NCBI GenBank assembly: GCA_013139755.1
Contig: WTAG01000575.1
Coordinates: forward strand, 1 to 7,735
DNA: 7,735 bases
Direction of reading: 5' to 3'
Origin: Methylomarinum sp.
GTDB taxonomy: Bacteria; Pseudomonadota; Gammaproteobacteria; Methylococcales; Methylomonadaceae
In this document: positions 1 to 5,158 of the stretch, piece after piece
Numbering within the stretch: the first letter of the stretch is position 1
Layout: each line of letters starts with the position of its first letter
The notes under the pieces: model-generated
Database searches by the model: none
What the model saw: the letters and a program-made list of their open reading frames with translations, nothing else
Told to the model about the DNA's origin: nothing
Translations under genes and position numbers: made by a program

Positions 1-167
1 ATTTCCTGCTCTGCCTCAACCCAGTCTTTTAATTCGTAGCCAGATGCAAAACCTCTTTTCTCTGCTTTGTAATAGGCACATACAGCGATCAATTTATGAC
101 AATCTTCTTGTGACAGATTGTTGCTAAGCGCAGTTGATTTTAATTCAGGCTTTTCATTACTTGTCAT
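1..167 (-). CDS. DUF2934 family protein, C-terminus cut by window edge
   Basis: A minus-strand ATG at 165-167 opens a frame that stays open to the window edge, giving 55 complete codons. Residues 31-50 (AYYKAEKRGFASGYELKDWV) carry the DUF2934 signature: an aromatic pair, A-E-x-R, a G-Y or S-G-Y turn, then D-W followed by an acidic stretch. The first 25 residues are polar and look disordered. The same motif recurs in the gene at 4841-5068, where 18 of 25 aligned core residues are identical, so the two are paralogs. DUF2934 proteins are small, probably cytoplasmic and of unknown function; they are common near stress genes in proteobacteria. The ATG is preceded by a GGGA-type ribosome site (TTTTGGGAAAATT). 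Only the last few residues should be missing, judging from the paralog's length. Confidence 0.85.
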   Translation of the reverse strand, partial: MTSNEKPELKSTALSNNLSQEDCHKLIAVCAYYKAEKRGFASGYELKDWVEAEQE

Positions 168-367
168 AATTTTCCCAAAATTTTGCCTGAGGTTTACTGT
201 AATAGGATTTTGACGCCACTATTTAGTGTCAATTTTAATTGAAATTAATTTATCGTAACGTCATCATATGATTCACATACAGCGTGCCAGCAGAGTTTTC
301 TCACAATTAATTTTTTCTAAACATCCTTGTTCAATTGCCCCTTGCTTACCCGTAAGAGTGATAAATA
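168..367. other. AT-rich intergenic region between hsp20 and the DUF2934 gene
   Basis: No coding sequence is visible. On the minus strand a perfect TTGACA lies at 227-232, followed by no convincing -10 hexamer at 16-18 bp. A short dyad CACTA-TT-TAGTG (217-228) overlaps it and could be an operator or a chance repeat. No clear intrinsic terminator follows hsp20; the only hairpin is a small CTTAC-CC-GTAAG at about 345-356 without a T-tract, so read-through into the DUF2934 gene is possible. Confidence 0.4.
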
Positions 368-805
368 TTATTCTGCTGATGTGACGTTAATCTTTTTCGG
401 TTTAACCTCTTCGCGTTTTGGAATAACAAGCTCTAGAACTCCGTGTTTACAATTTGCACTAATAGCATCACCATCAGCTGAATCAGGTAAATTAAAACGT
501 CGATAAAAAGAACCATAGCTACGTTCGACACGTTTGTAACCTTCTTTTTCAGTTTTAGATTCCGATTCTTTTTTACCTTTTACTGTCAAAACACCTGCAT
601 CCATATGTACTTCAATATCTTCCGGTTTAACTCCTGGAATATCAGCAAGTAATACAAATCGATTGTCTTCTTCCTTAATATCTACGGCGGGCGCCCATTC
701 TGCAGTAGAAATAGATCCTTCGCCACCAGTATCATCATATGAGCTTTCTAATTCTTTGTGTAATCGATTTAACAAACTCCAGGGTTCATATCGCATAATA
801 GCCAT
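368..805 (-). CDS. Hsp20/alpha-crystallin family small heat shock protein
   Basis: This is an ATP-independent cytoplasmic holdase that binds unfolding proteins and keeps them refoldable for DnaK/ClpB. The 145-residue length is normal for bacterial Hsp20. The N-terminal arm (1-36) contains the usual W-S-L-L-N-R-L-H segment. The alpha-crystallin domain spans about 37-131, with the conserved GVLTVKG at 71-77 and the hallmark GVLELVIPK at 122-130. The C-terminal tail has the I-x-I/V oligomerisation motif as I-N-V (139-141). The start at 805 is supported by AGGAGA (811-816 on the plus strand) at good spacing; a second Met at residue 4 is less well placed. It is probably transcribed alone or together with the DUF2934 gene downstream. 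It belongs to the broad class A/'Hsp20' group and is not clearly ibpA or ibpB, so no symbol is given. Confidence 0.96.
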   Translation of the reverse strand: MAIMRYEPWSLLNRLHKELESSYDDTGGEGSISTAEWAPAVDIKEEDNRFVLLADIPGVKPEDIEVHMDAGVLTVKGKKESESKTEKEGYKRVERSYGSFYRRFNLPDSADGDAISANCKHGVLELVIPKREEVKPKKINVTSAE

Positions 806-854
806 TTTTTTCTCCTAACAGTAGGTTTATCTTTTCGTTGTCACTTAAATGTAA

Positions 855-883
855 TCTATACGCTTATTTAAATAATTTTTCAA
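855..883 (-). promoter_or_regulatory. Candidate sigma-70-type promoter of hsp20
   Basis: Reading the minus strand, TTGAAA (878-883) is followed by exactly 17 bp and then TATAGA (855-860). That is 5/6 and 4/6 matches to the -35 and -10 consensus. The predicted transcript would have a leader of roughly 40 nt before the AGGAGA site. The -35 TTGAAA also resembles the heat-shock sigma-32 -35 core, but no CCCCAT-like -10 lies at the right distance, so heat induction through sigma-32 cannot be claimed from this site. Confidence 0.45.
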
Positions 884-984
884 CTGAGCATTTCTATCAA
901 GAATAAGGGGAATAAATAATTGAGACAGAGAAATTAATTTTAAGTCTCTTTTTGGGATGCAACTTATAGGGTTTAACCGTCTCC

Positions 985-1065
985 TTTTGGCCGTTCTGAG
1001 ACATTCGCTACTTTTTAACGAGCTGGGGTAGTGACTGGCTGGAATCGACCCACTGCAGTCATTCG
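985..1065. repeat. Possible degenerate intergenic repeat
   Basis: Two similar short units occur about 65 bp apart: GAGACATTCGCTA near 998-1010 and GCAGTCATTCGCTT near 1056-1069. They sit in a tract with TTTTGGCC and CCCACTGCAG that is more GC-rich than its surroundings. The composition and the repeated xCATTCGCT core resemble the short extragenic repeats scattered in many gammaproteobacterial genomes. No open frame with protein-like character is present. The family is not identified. Confidence 0.25.
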
Positions 1066-1073
1066 CTTCATTT

Positions 1074-1452
1074 TCAACTGTAGATTGAGGAAACGGACAA
1101 GTGGATTTGACTTTTCATAACCAAATCGAACAAGTCAAAAGTCAAGACCAGGTCAAGTTTAAGCATCGTTTCCGATTCGCGGGCTGCTGAAGGTTCAAAG
1201 AGGGACACGGATTTTGGAATAACGACGTAACGGTGAGAAACATGAAACACTACAAGACGAGTCACGCCGGCTGCTGTAGCTATCTCACCACAGGCAAGTG
1301 TGATTAAATGCCCATTACGTGCCGCATAGTCCGTCCGCATCTGCTTGAATAAAAAGAGATTCACAGAAAAAGGCATGCGTATGTTGGGCTAATGCAACGA
1401 GGCGTTCACGATTGACCGTTGTATCGGCGATATCGGTTGCTTACACCTGCTG
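1074..1452 (-). pseudogene. Remnant of an RNase Z-like MBL-fold metallohydrolase (C-terminal fragment)
   Basis: Joining two minus-strand frames gives a stretch typical of the C-terminal part of RNase Z-type metallo-beta-lactamase-fold hydrolases. TDIADTTVNRERLVALAQHT (from about 1437 down) is followed by FFCESLFIQADADG. Then, after a one-base frame change near 1317-1330 (an in-frame TAA lies at 1315-1317), comes GHLITLACGEIATAAGVTRL and VVFHVSHRY (about 1225-1250). The D of TDIADT and the H of FHVSHRY correspond to metal-site positions in this fold. The first half of the enzyme, with the HxHxDH motif, is absent; the fragment starts directly where the PEBP homology stops. The frame stays open to 1074, but the last 40 or so residues do not look like family sequence. 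It cannot encode an active enzyme. Confidence 0.6.
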
Positions 1453-1729
1453 TCCCTGTTCTGTACCCTGAGGAAGCATCGCCGAGCTTGCATCTTCAGG
1501 CAACCCATTGGCCTCCGGAGGCATGTTATATACGACCCAATGCACCCAGGTCATCTTTGGTACTTTTGGATCTGGTGCATTGGGATCATCAACAATTATA
1601 ATTAAACTTTGGGTAACTTCAGGTACACCTTCCCATATAAGCGGGGTGAGAAATATCCTCACCTTCACAGGTATATTTTGAAGCAATATCTCCACCATTA
1701 TTAAAGCTGTTGGATTTTATGGTAAGCAT
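1441..1729 (-). pseudogene. Broken YbhB/YbcL-type PEBP (Raf kinase inhibitor-like) gene
   Basis: Intact members are soluble phosphatidylethanolamine-binding-fold proteins of about 150-180 residues with a small-ligand or anion site; their bacterial role is poorly known. The real start is ATG at 1727-1729, with AGGAG (1736-1740) six bases upstream. It encodes [20 protein letters not shown] then CEGEDIS, the classic PEBP N-terminus. One extra base at about 1648 moves the frame; the homology resumes as [20 protein letters not shown] and [20 protein letters not shown]. The match stops at LPQGTEQG. The expected NDW, GYGGPCPP and HRYFFKLYALD motifs are replaced by MBL-hydrolase sequence, and a TAA lies at 1441-1443. 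The gene follows the nitroreductase by 32 bp on the same strand, so they probably formed one operon. Frameshift plus loss of the C-terminal third make it non-functional. Confidence 0.85.
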
Positions 1730-1730
1730 A

Positions 1731-1740
1731 ATCCTCTCCT
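1731..1740 (-). promoter_or_regulatory. Shine-Dalgarno site fixing the PEBP start
   Basis: The minus strand reads AGGAGAGGATT directly before ATG 1727-1729. It is one of the strongest ribosome sites in the window. It shows that translation began upstream of the frameshift, so the longer downstream open frame beginning at 1698 is not the original gene start. Confidence 0.7.
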
Positions 1741-1761
1741 CCGCAAATCAGCAGTCAGCAA

Positions 1762-2445
1762 TCACTTTCTGCCGACAGGCATTAAACTTAACGGTTGAAT
1801 ATCGCTGTCTAAATTCAAAACGTCTCTTACCTCATCATCATCGAATGCACCAACCACTACAGTTCCCAGATCTAGTGCTTCGGCCTGCAAAAAAAGATTT
1901 TCGCCTGAGTATCCCACTTCCATATGTACATATCGCACGCCTCGCTTGCCATACTTCCTGGTGGTCCGCTGATAAATCGCTGTAAACACAATTACGATCG
2001 CTGCATCACCAATGCAGGACTGACCATGTGCAGCTTTTTGCATTGATTTTCGAAAATCTCCATTAGCAGTTTTCATCAAACTGTGTTCTTCCGGATTATA
2101 TAGATATATTCCAGGTGATAATTCATTCACATCGCCCACAACAACGAAAAGTTTTAATGGATATAGAGCACCTGCCGAAGGTGCAGTACGCAACCCTTGT
2201 GAATCTGTGATCCCCTGAGCACTCCAAAGTAACTGCCCTACCTCATTCAGTATCAATGATGACTTTCGATATGAGCGTACAGAACGACGCTGTTGTAAAA
2301 GCGTCTCGACTGACTGTTTACCCGTTAATTCAGGATCTTGAAGCTTGATATGGTCATTTGAATCTGCCATTACTACACCTCCCGCCGTAAAATATACAAA
2401 CAAGACAAATACTTTACATAGCCAGCATCTACTCAATATCATCAT
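1762..2445 (-). CDS. SagB/ThcOx-type nitroreductase-family flavoprotein
   Basis: FMN-dependent oxidoreductases of this family dehydrogenate azolines in natural-product clusters (SagB, ThcOx) or act on unknown substrates; stand-alone copies are common. At 227 residues this is the single-domain form. FMN-site motifs are RRSVRSY (53-59), QLLWSAQGIT (71-80) and RTAPSAGALYPL (86-97); then come HMEVGYSGENLFLQAEAL (174-191) and a terminal PVGR. Residues 1-27 look like a signal peptide (hydrophobic VFVLFVYFTAGGVV, then VMA/DS), which would send it to the periplasm. However, a much better ribosome site (GGGAGGTG, 2376-2383) precedes Met26 at 2368-2370; that start gives a cytoplasmic 202-residue form beginning MADSNDH. 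No cyclodehydratase or precursor-peptide gene is present, so an azole-peptide role is not supported. The broken PEBP gene follows 32 bp downstream. Confidence 0.9.
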   Translation of the reverse strand: MMILSRCWLCKVFVLFVYFTAGGVVMADSNDHIKLQDPELTGKQSVETLLQQRRSVRSYRKSSLILNEVGQLLWSAQGITDSQGLRTAPSAGALYPLKLFVVVGDVNELSPGIYLYNPEEHSLMKTANGDFRKSMQKAAHGQSCIGDAAIVIVFTAIYQRTTRKYGKRGVRYVHMEVGYSGENLFLQAEALDLGTVVVGAFDDDEVRDVLNLDSDIQPLSLMPVGRK

Positions 2446-2451
2446 ATTGGT

Positions 2452-2457
2452 ATTATA
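2452..2457 (-). promoter_or_regulatory. Perfect TATAAT just upstream of the nitroreductase ATG
   Basis: The minus strand reads TATAAT, then six bases, then ATG ATG (from 2445). If this is the -10 box, transcription would begin at or next to the ATG, giving a leaderless mRNA for the long form. No recognisable Shine-Dalgarno site precedes that ATG. The -35 position is weak (ACATAA at 17 bp), so the assignment is tentative. Transcription from here would place the strong internal ribosome site before Met26 about 60 nt into the message. Confidence 0.35.
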
Positions 2458-2480
2458 TCTTGTCTAACTTCTATTTATGT

Positions 2481-2488
2481 TGACGTCA
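2481..2488. promoter_or_regulatory. TGACGTCA palindrome in the divergent intergenic region
   Basis: A perfect 8-bp palindrome lies between the divergently oriented nitroreductase and archease genes, about 36 bp upstream of the nitroreductase ATG. It could be an operator half of a dimeric regulator. With only eight bases it may be chance. Confidence 0.2.
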
Positions 2489-2500
2489 CGCAAATAAACC

Positions 2501-2547
2501 TTGTTAATTAACTATTAATAATTTTTAATAACCTATTTAAACAGGTT
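2501..2547 (+). promoter_or_regulatory. Candidate promoter and operator-like dyad upstream of the archease remnant
   Basis: TTGTTA (2501-2506), 17 bp, then TTTAAT (2524-2529) gives a plausible sigma-70 promoter in a very AT-rich stretch. Immediately downstream, AACCT-A-TTTAAA-C-AGGTT (2530-2547) is an 18-bp dyad with a single non-pairing pair. It would cover the transcription start and lies seven bases before the archease ATG, the layout of a repressor operator. The AT-richness means the hexamers could be fortuitous. Confidence 0.3.
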
Positions 2548-2553
2548 CGCCAA

Positions 2554-2827
2554 ATGATCACCACTCACTGGGAGCATTTTGAACATCAAGCCGATATTGG
2601 AGTTCGCGTTTTGGCAATATGCCCGCCGAAGCATTCGAACAGGAGGCACTTGCCATGAGCGCCATCATCACTAATTTGTCACTTATCGACCCCAGGAAAG
2701 AAGTTAATTTTATTTGTGAAGAACCGGGTCTGATCAGGAATTATTACTTGCAGACTGGTTAAATGCCTTGATCTTCGAAATGTCGACGCGCAAGATGTTG
2801 TTTAGCCACTTCAATTCAAGAAAGTAG
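2554..2827 (+). pseudogene. Archease pseudogene (two frameshifts, C-terminus lost)
   Basis: Archease is a small (about 140-residue) protein that helps the RNA ligase RtcB turn over by promoting its guanylylation. Three frames read in succession give an unmistakable archease. Frame 1 from ATG 2554 gives MITTHWEHFEHQADIGVR. After a missing base at about 2608, frame 2 gives FGNMPAEAFEQEALAMSAII and, further on, [15 protein letters not shown]. After a second missing base at about 2732, frame 3 gives [20 protein letters not shown] then KMLFSHF. Restoring one G at each break rebuilds GVRGFGN and GLDQELL. The frame ends NSRK-TAG at 2825-2827, so the C-terminal third found in intact archeases is gone. 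H-x-A-D-I-G (11-16), part of the metal-binding region, is retained. No rtcB is in the window. Upstream SD is weak (CAGGT). Confidence 0.85.
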
Positions 2828-2962
2828 CCGCAGCAGTTTCCGTTTTATTTGTGATGGTCTTTCAAGAAACCTGAATTCAGTAAATAAGATTTACTCAAGG
2901 ACTGAACAAAAGAGAATGATCAGTCTAATTCGCTATTTTTGTATATTCGTTATCTCAGTGCT

Positions 2963-2971
2963 TGTTATGAT
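2963..2971 (+). promoter_or_regulatory. Possible extended -10 element for the M28 peptidase gene
   Basis: TG-T-TATGAT matches the extended -10 form TGnTATAAT with one mismatch. The -35 region is poor, as is common for extended -10 promoters. The gene's ATG lies eight bases beyond the hexamer, so the message would have almost no leader; no Shine-Dalgarno site is visible. Tentative. Confidence 0.3.
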
Positions 2972-2979
2972 ATTGACGA

Positions 2980-3981
2980 ATGATAACCCTACAAAAGTAT
3001 CGCTTTACTCTAGGTATGCTTTTGACTTTCTCACTCATGGGAGTCCAGACCTTGCCTGAAGCATCGCCACCCGAAGTCGCAGGGACCTCCACTTCGAGGC
3101 CTATGCCGCCGCTTGCCTACCGACTCCGCGCACACGTGCAACAGCTCGCAGGCGACATTGGCGAACGCAATGTCTGGCGCCCGGACGCCCTGCACGCCGC
3201 AGCCAATTACATACGCAAGGAATGGCACAACCAGGGATACGATGTGGCAATACAACGCTACACAGCGTATGACGTTGCCAGCGAGAACCTGGAGGTGGTT
3301 CTTCCGGGCATAGAGCGACCCGACGAGATCATTTTAATCGGTGCTCATTACGACTCGGTGCGAGGTAGCCCGGGTGCTAATGATAACGCCAGCGGCGCGG
3401 CGGCATTGCTCGAAATCGGCCGTGCGCTTGCTGACGTAAGCCTGCAACGCACGGTGCGCTTAGTTGCCTTCGTGAACGAAGAGCCACCTTTCTTTTACTG
3501 GGGTAAGATGGGCAGCGGGGTCTATGCCAAAGCAGCAAGTAGCCGCGGAGACGACATCAGAGTGATGATGTCGCTAGAGATGCTGGGCGCATATAGTAAT
3601 GTCCCCCGTTCCCAAAGCTATCCACCGATTATCGGCTGGTTCTATCCAGATCGCGCCAATTTCATCGCCTTCGTGTCCAACATCGCCTCGCGCAAACAGT
3701 TGAAGCGAACAGTGGAGGCATTTCGCAAGAACTCGGTGTTTCCCTCAGAATATCTGACCACCTTCAGCATTGTGCCAGGGGTTTCCTGGAGCGATCAGAT
3801 TTCCTTCTGGCGGGAAGGTTACCCGGCCCTGATGGTCACCGATACCGCGTTTCATCGCTATCCCTATTATCACACGGCGCAAGACACACCGAATAAGCTT
3901 GACTACACTTCGATGGCGCAGGTAGTCAAGGGACTGACCAGGGCGATCATCGCACTCGCTAATGACGAGGCGGAGCTGTAG
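2980..3981 (+). CDS. M28-family zinc metallopeptidase, probably exported
   Basis: M28 peptidases are two-zinc aminopeptidases or carboxypeptidases. At 333 residues this is a single catalytic domain behind an N-terminal export signal (K6-R8, hydrophobic 9-22, likely cleavage near residue 28). The active site can be read off: H123 and D125 in GAHYDS, bridging D135 in GANDNASG, catalytic E167 and ligand E168 in VNEEPP, E200 in SLEMLG at the position that is Asp in the classic aminopeptidases, and H298 in YYHTAQDT. All needed residues are present, so it should be active in the periplasm or outside the cell. An in-frame TGA at 2974-2976 limits the start to 2980 or Met13 (3016); neither has a good ribosome site. 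Base use is markedly GC-rich (39 of 60 at 3121-3180) against AT-rich neighbours, suggesting horizontal acquisition. Peptide substrate unknown. Confidence 0.95.
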   Translation: MITLQKYRFTLGMLLTFSLMGVQTLPEASPPEVAGTSTSRPMPPLAYRLRAHVQQLAGDIGERNVWRPDALHAAANYIRKEWHNQGYDVAIQRYTAYDVASENLEVVLPGIERPDEIILIGAHYDSVRGSPGANDNASGAAALLEIGRALADVSLQRTVRLVAFVNEEPPFFYWGKMGSGVYAKAASSRGDDIRVMMSLEMLGAYSNVPRSQSYPPIIGWFYPDRANFIAFVSNIASRKQLKRTVEAFRKNSVFPSEYLTTFSIVPGVSWSDQISFWREGYPALMVTDTAFHRYPYYHTAQDTPNKLDYTSMAQVVKGLTRAIIALANDEAEL

Positions 3982-4093
3982 ATTTAAACACAAGGGGCGT
4001 AATCAACTTATACACAGTTCGGTATTATTTTAGAGCCTGGTCTGGTATCGAAATAACGCCTAAAAGAGAATGGCGAAATTGTGGGCAGAACAA

Positions 4094-4319
4094 AAGGGCT
4101 TAGAGCCGAATGGCACTTACTTAAGAAGAAAGTAATTTAAAACCAACCGGCTACGGTATGTGTGAATGGCTTTCTTTAATAATTCGTACTTGAATTCATC
4201 AATATATTCCTGATTTAATGCTATTAAAAGCAGAAAGCTACAGCAATGTCATATATCGTAACCTATTGATAATAAAATAACTTATCCATTAAGTAAGTGC
4301 CATTCGGGTCAGAGCCCTT
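4094..4319. mobile_element. 226-bp inverted-repeat element (IS-derived MITE or deleted IS)
   Basis: The left end (4094-4124) and the right end (4289-4319) are 31-bp inverted repeats matching at 28 positions. Both read AAGGGCT, six variable bases, then CGAATGGCACTTACTTAA inward. The inside is AT-rich and contains, on the minus strand next to the left end, what looks like the last 40 codons of a transposase ending in a stop inside the repeat. An element with both ends and only a 3' coding scrap is best read as an internally deleted insertion sequence that could be moved in trans. No clear target duplication flanks it, so it may be old or have arisen without one. The IS family is not identified with certainty. 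Confidence 0.65.
4117..4239 (-). pseudogene. Transposase C-terminal remnant inside the 226-bp element
   Basis: The minus-strand frame reads NQEYIDEFKYELLKKAIHTY then RSRLVLNYFLLK and a TAA at 4117-4119, within the terminal inverted repeat. Charged, helix-rich text ending just at an IS terminus is what transposase C-termini look like. Upstream the frame is closed by TGA after a few more residues, so only about 40 codons survive. It is not functional. Confidence 0.45.
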
Positions 4320-4820
4320 AATTGGTAAGACCTTAAAAAACAATGGATTATAAAAATAATCTTTAAAAATGGCTCATAGATGCCAGTAGAGACGAAAAGA
4401 TTGTTTTATATTCTCTTTAAGAGGTATTTTGTTTCCTAGAATAAGCATTTATTAAAACCCTCAAAGCCATTGATCTCTTAGTTTGGTATTATCTTTTTTA
4501 TAGAACTCAGCTCGGAATAATTTAAAGAGACAAGTTTATTTACCTAGATTCCCTTGAATTTATTCATTATAGGTCTAAATCAAGCAAAGGAATCAATCTC
4601 ACCATAGAGCCTTTGGTAACCGCATTTTTCAAAGTGTTCACGATTAGCAAATTGCAGTTTTCTGAGGAGATATCAAGTTTCTAACTAGGTAATAATACGT
4701 ATTGTATGTACGATGTAATGATGTAAAGATGCGGACGTACTGATGGATTGGGCTGCATTTTAATTATAGCCTTTTAGGAGAGTATTTATATATGATCATT
4801 CAAGTTTTTTATATGTTTCA
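4320..4820. other. AT-rich non-coding stretch upstream of the second DUF2934 gene
   Basis: About 500 bases without a supportable gene. The longest protein-like fragment is on the minus strand at about 4590-4670 (FANREHFEKCGYQRLYGEID); it has no start and no recognised family, and could be a relic of another gene. At 4694-4703 there is a perfect palindrome AATACGTATT. Immediately after it three 8-bp units follow in tandem: GATGTAAT, GATGTAAA and GATGCGGA (4712-4735). These lie about 100-150 bp before the DUF2934 start and may be regulatory. No clear sigma-70 promoter was found. Confidence 0.4.
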
Positions 4821-4823
4821 AAA

Positions 4824-4830
4824 AATAAGG
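4824..4830 (+). promoter_or_regulatory. Shine-Dalgarno site choosing between two overlapping ATGs
   Basis: ATAAGGAG is followed by CAAATGTCATGG. The first ATG (4836) is only a few bases from the site and opens an unrelated frame. The second ATG (4841) is eight bases from the AAGGAG core and opens the DUF2934 frame, so the second is taken as the true start. Confidence 0.6.
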
Positions 4831-4840
4831 AGCAAATGTC

Positions 4841-5068
4841 ATGGCTAAATCAGAATCAAAAATTACCCTTGTCACCCAAAAAAAGGACGCACTTTCAGAT
4901 ATTAATTCAGATACTGAATTACAGGGTGAAGACTTTTATAAAATGGTTTCAGAAGCGGCTTATTACCGAGCCGAGAAAAGAAATTTCGCTTCAGGCTATG
5001 AAATGGAAGATTGGATTGCGGCAGAAGAAGAAATTATAGCGTTACAAAAAGAAAGTTTAGTTGCTTAA
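4841..5068 (+). CDS. DUF2934 family protein
   Basis: A complete 75-residue small soluble protein of unknown function. Residues 1-30 are polar and low in hydrophobics (MAKSESKITL onward). The DUF2934 core is at about 33-65: AAYYRAEKRNFASGYEMEDW, then an acidic AAEEE helix. No membrane segment, signal peptide or catalytic motif is visible. It is a paralog of the truncated gene at 1-167, sharing Y-Y-x-A-E-K-R-x-F-A-S-G-Y-E and D-W. Family members are repeatedly found beside stress-response and heat-shock genes; a role in stress is inferred only from that association. It stands alone on the plus strand, bracketed by two IS-derived elements, with no obvious terminator downstream. Confidence 0.88.
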   Translation: MAKSESKITLVTQKKDALSDINSDTELQGEDFYKMVSEAAYYRAEKRNFASGYEMEDWIAAEEEIIALQKESLVA

Positions 5069-5158
5069 ATGGGTTAAGGGAGTCCTTCTGGTTCAAAATA
5101 TAATAAAATCATAACTATATGTGTACAGGATCAGTCAGATTTTATTCAAAAAAATTAG

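Noticed and set aside
199..232. Promoter with perfect TTGACA for the truncated DUF2934 gene
   Set aside because: No acceptable -10 hexamer lies 16-18 bp downstream; the closest candidate (TATTAC) is about 22 bp away.
922..954. GAGAC...GTCTC hairpin followed by five T's, considered as a terminator
   Set aside because: The stem is five base pairs with a 17-base AT loop, and no plus-strand gene ends before it.
1419..1985. Plus-strand open frames opposite the PEBP and nitroreductase genes
   Set aside because: They lie antisense to clearly recognisable protein families, lack ribosome sites and have no protein-like motifs.
1762..2445. Azole-peptide (SagB-type) biosynthetic cluster
   Set aside because: The oxidoreductase stands without a YcaO cyclodehydratase, precursor peptide or transporter; only the fold supports the SagB name.
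3031..3993. Open frames overlapping the M28 peptidase on either strand
   Set aside because: The M28 frame has the full active site; the others are by-products of GC-rich sequence with few stops.
4590..4670. Minus-strand fragment FANREHFEKCGYQRLYGEID as a gene remnant
   Set aside because: It looks somewhat protein-like but has no start and is bounded by stops, and I cannot place it in any family; it is mentioned only in the intergenic entry.
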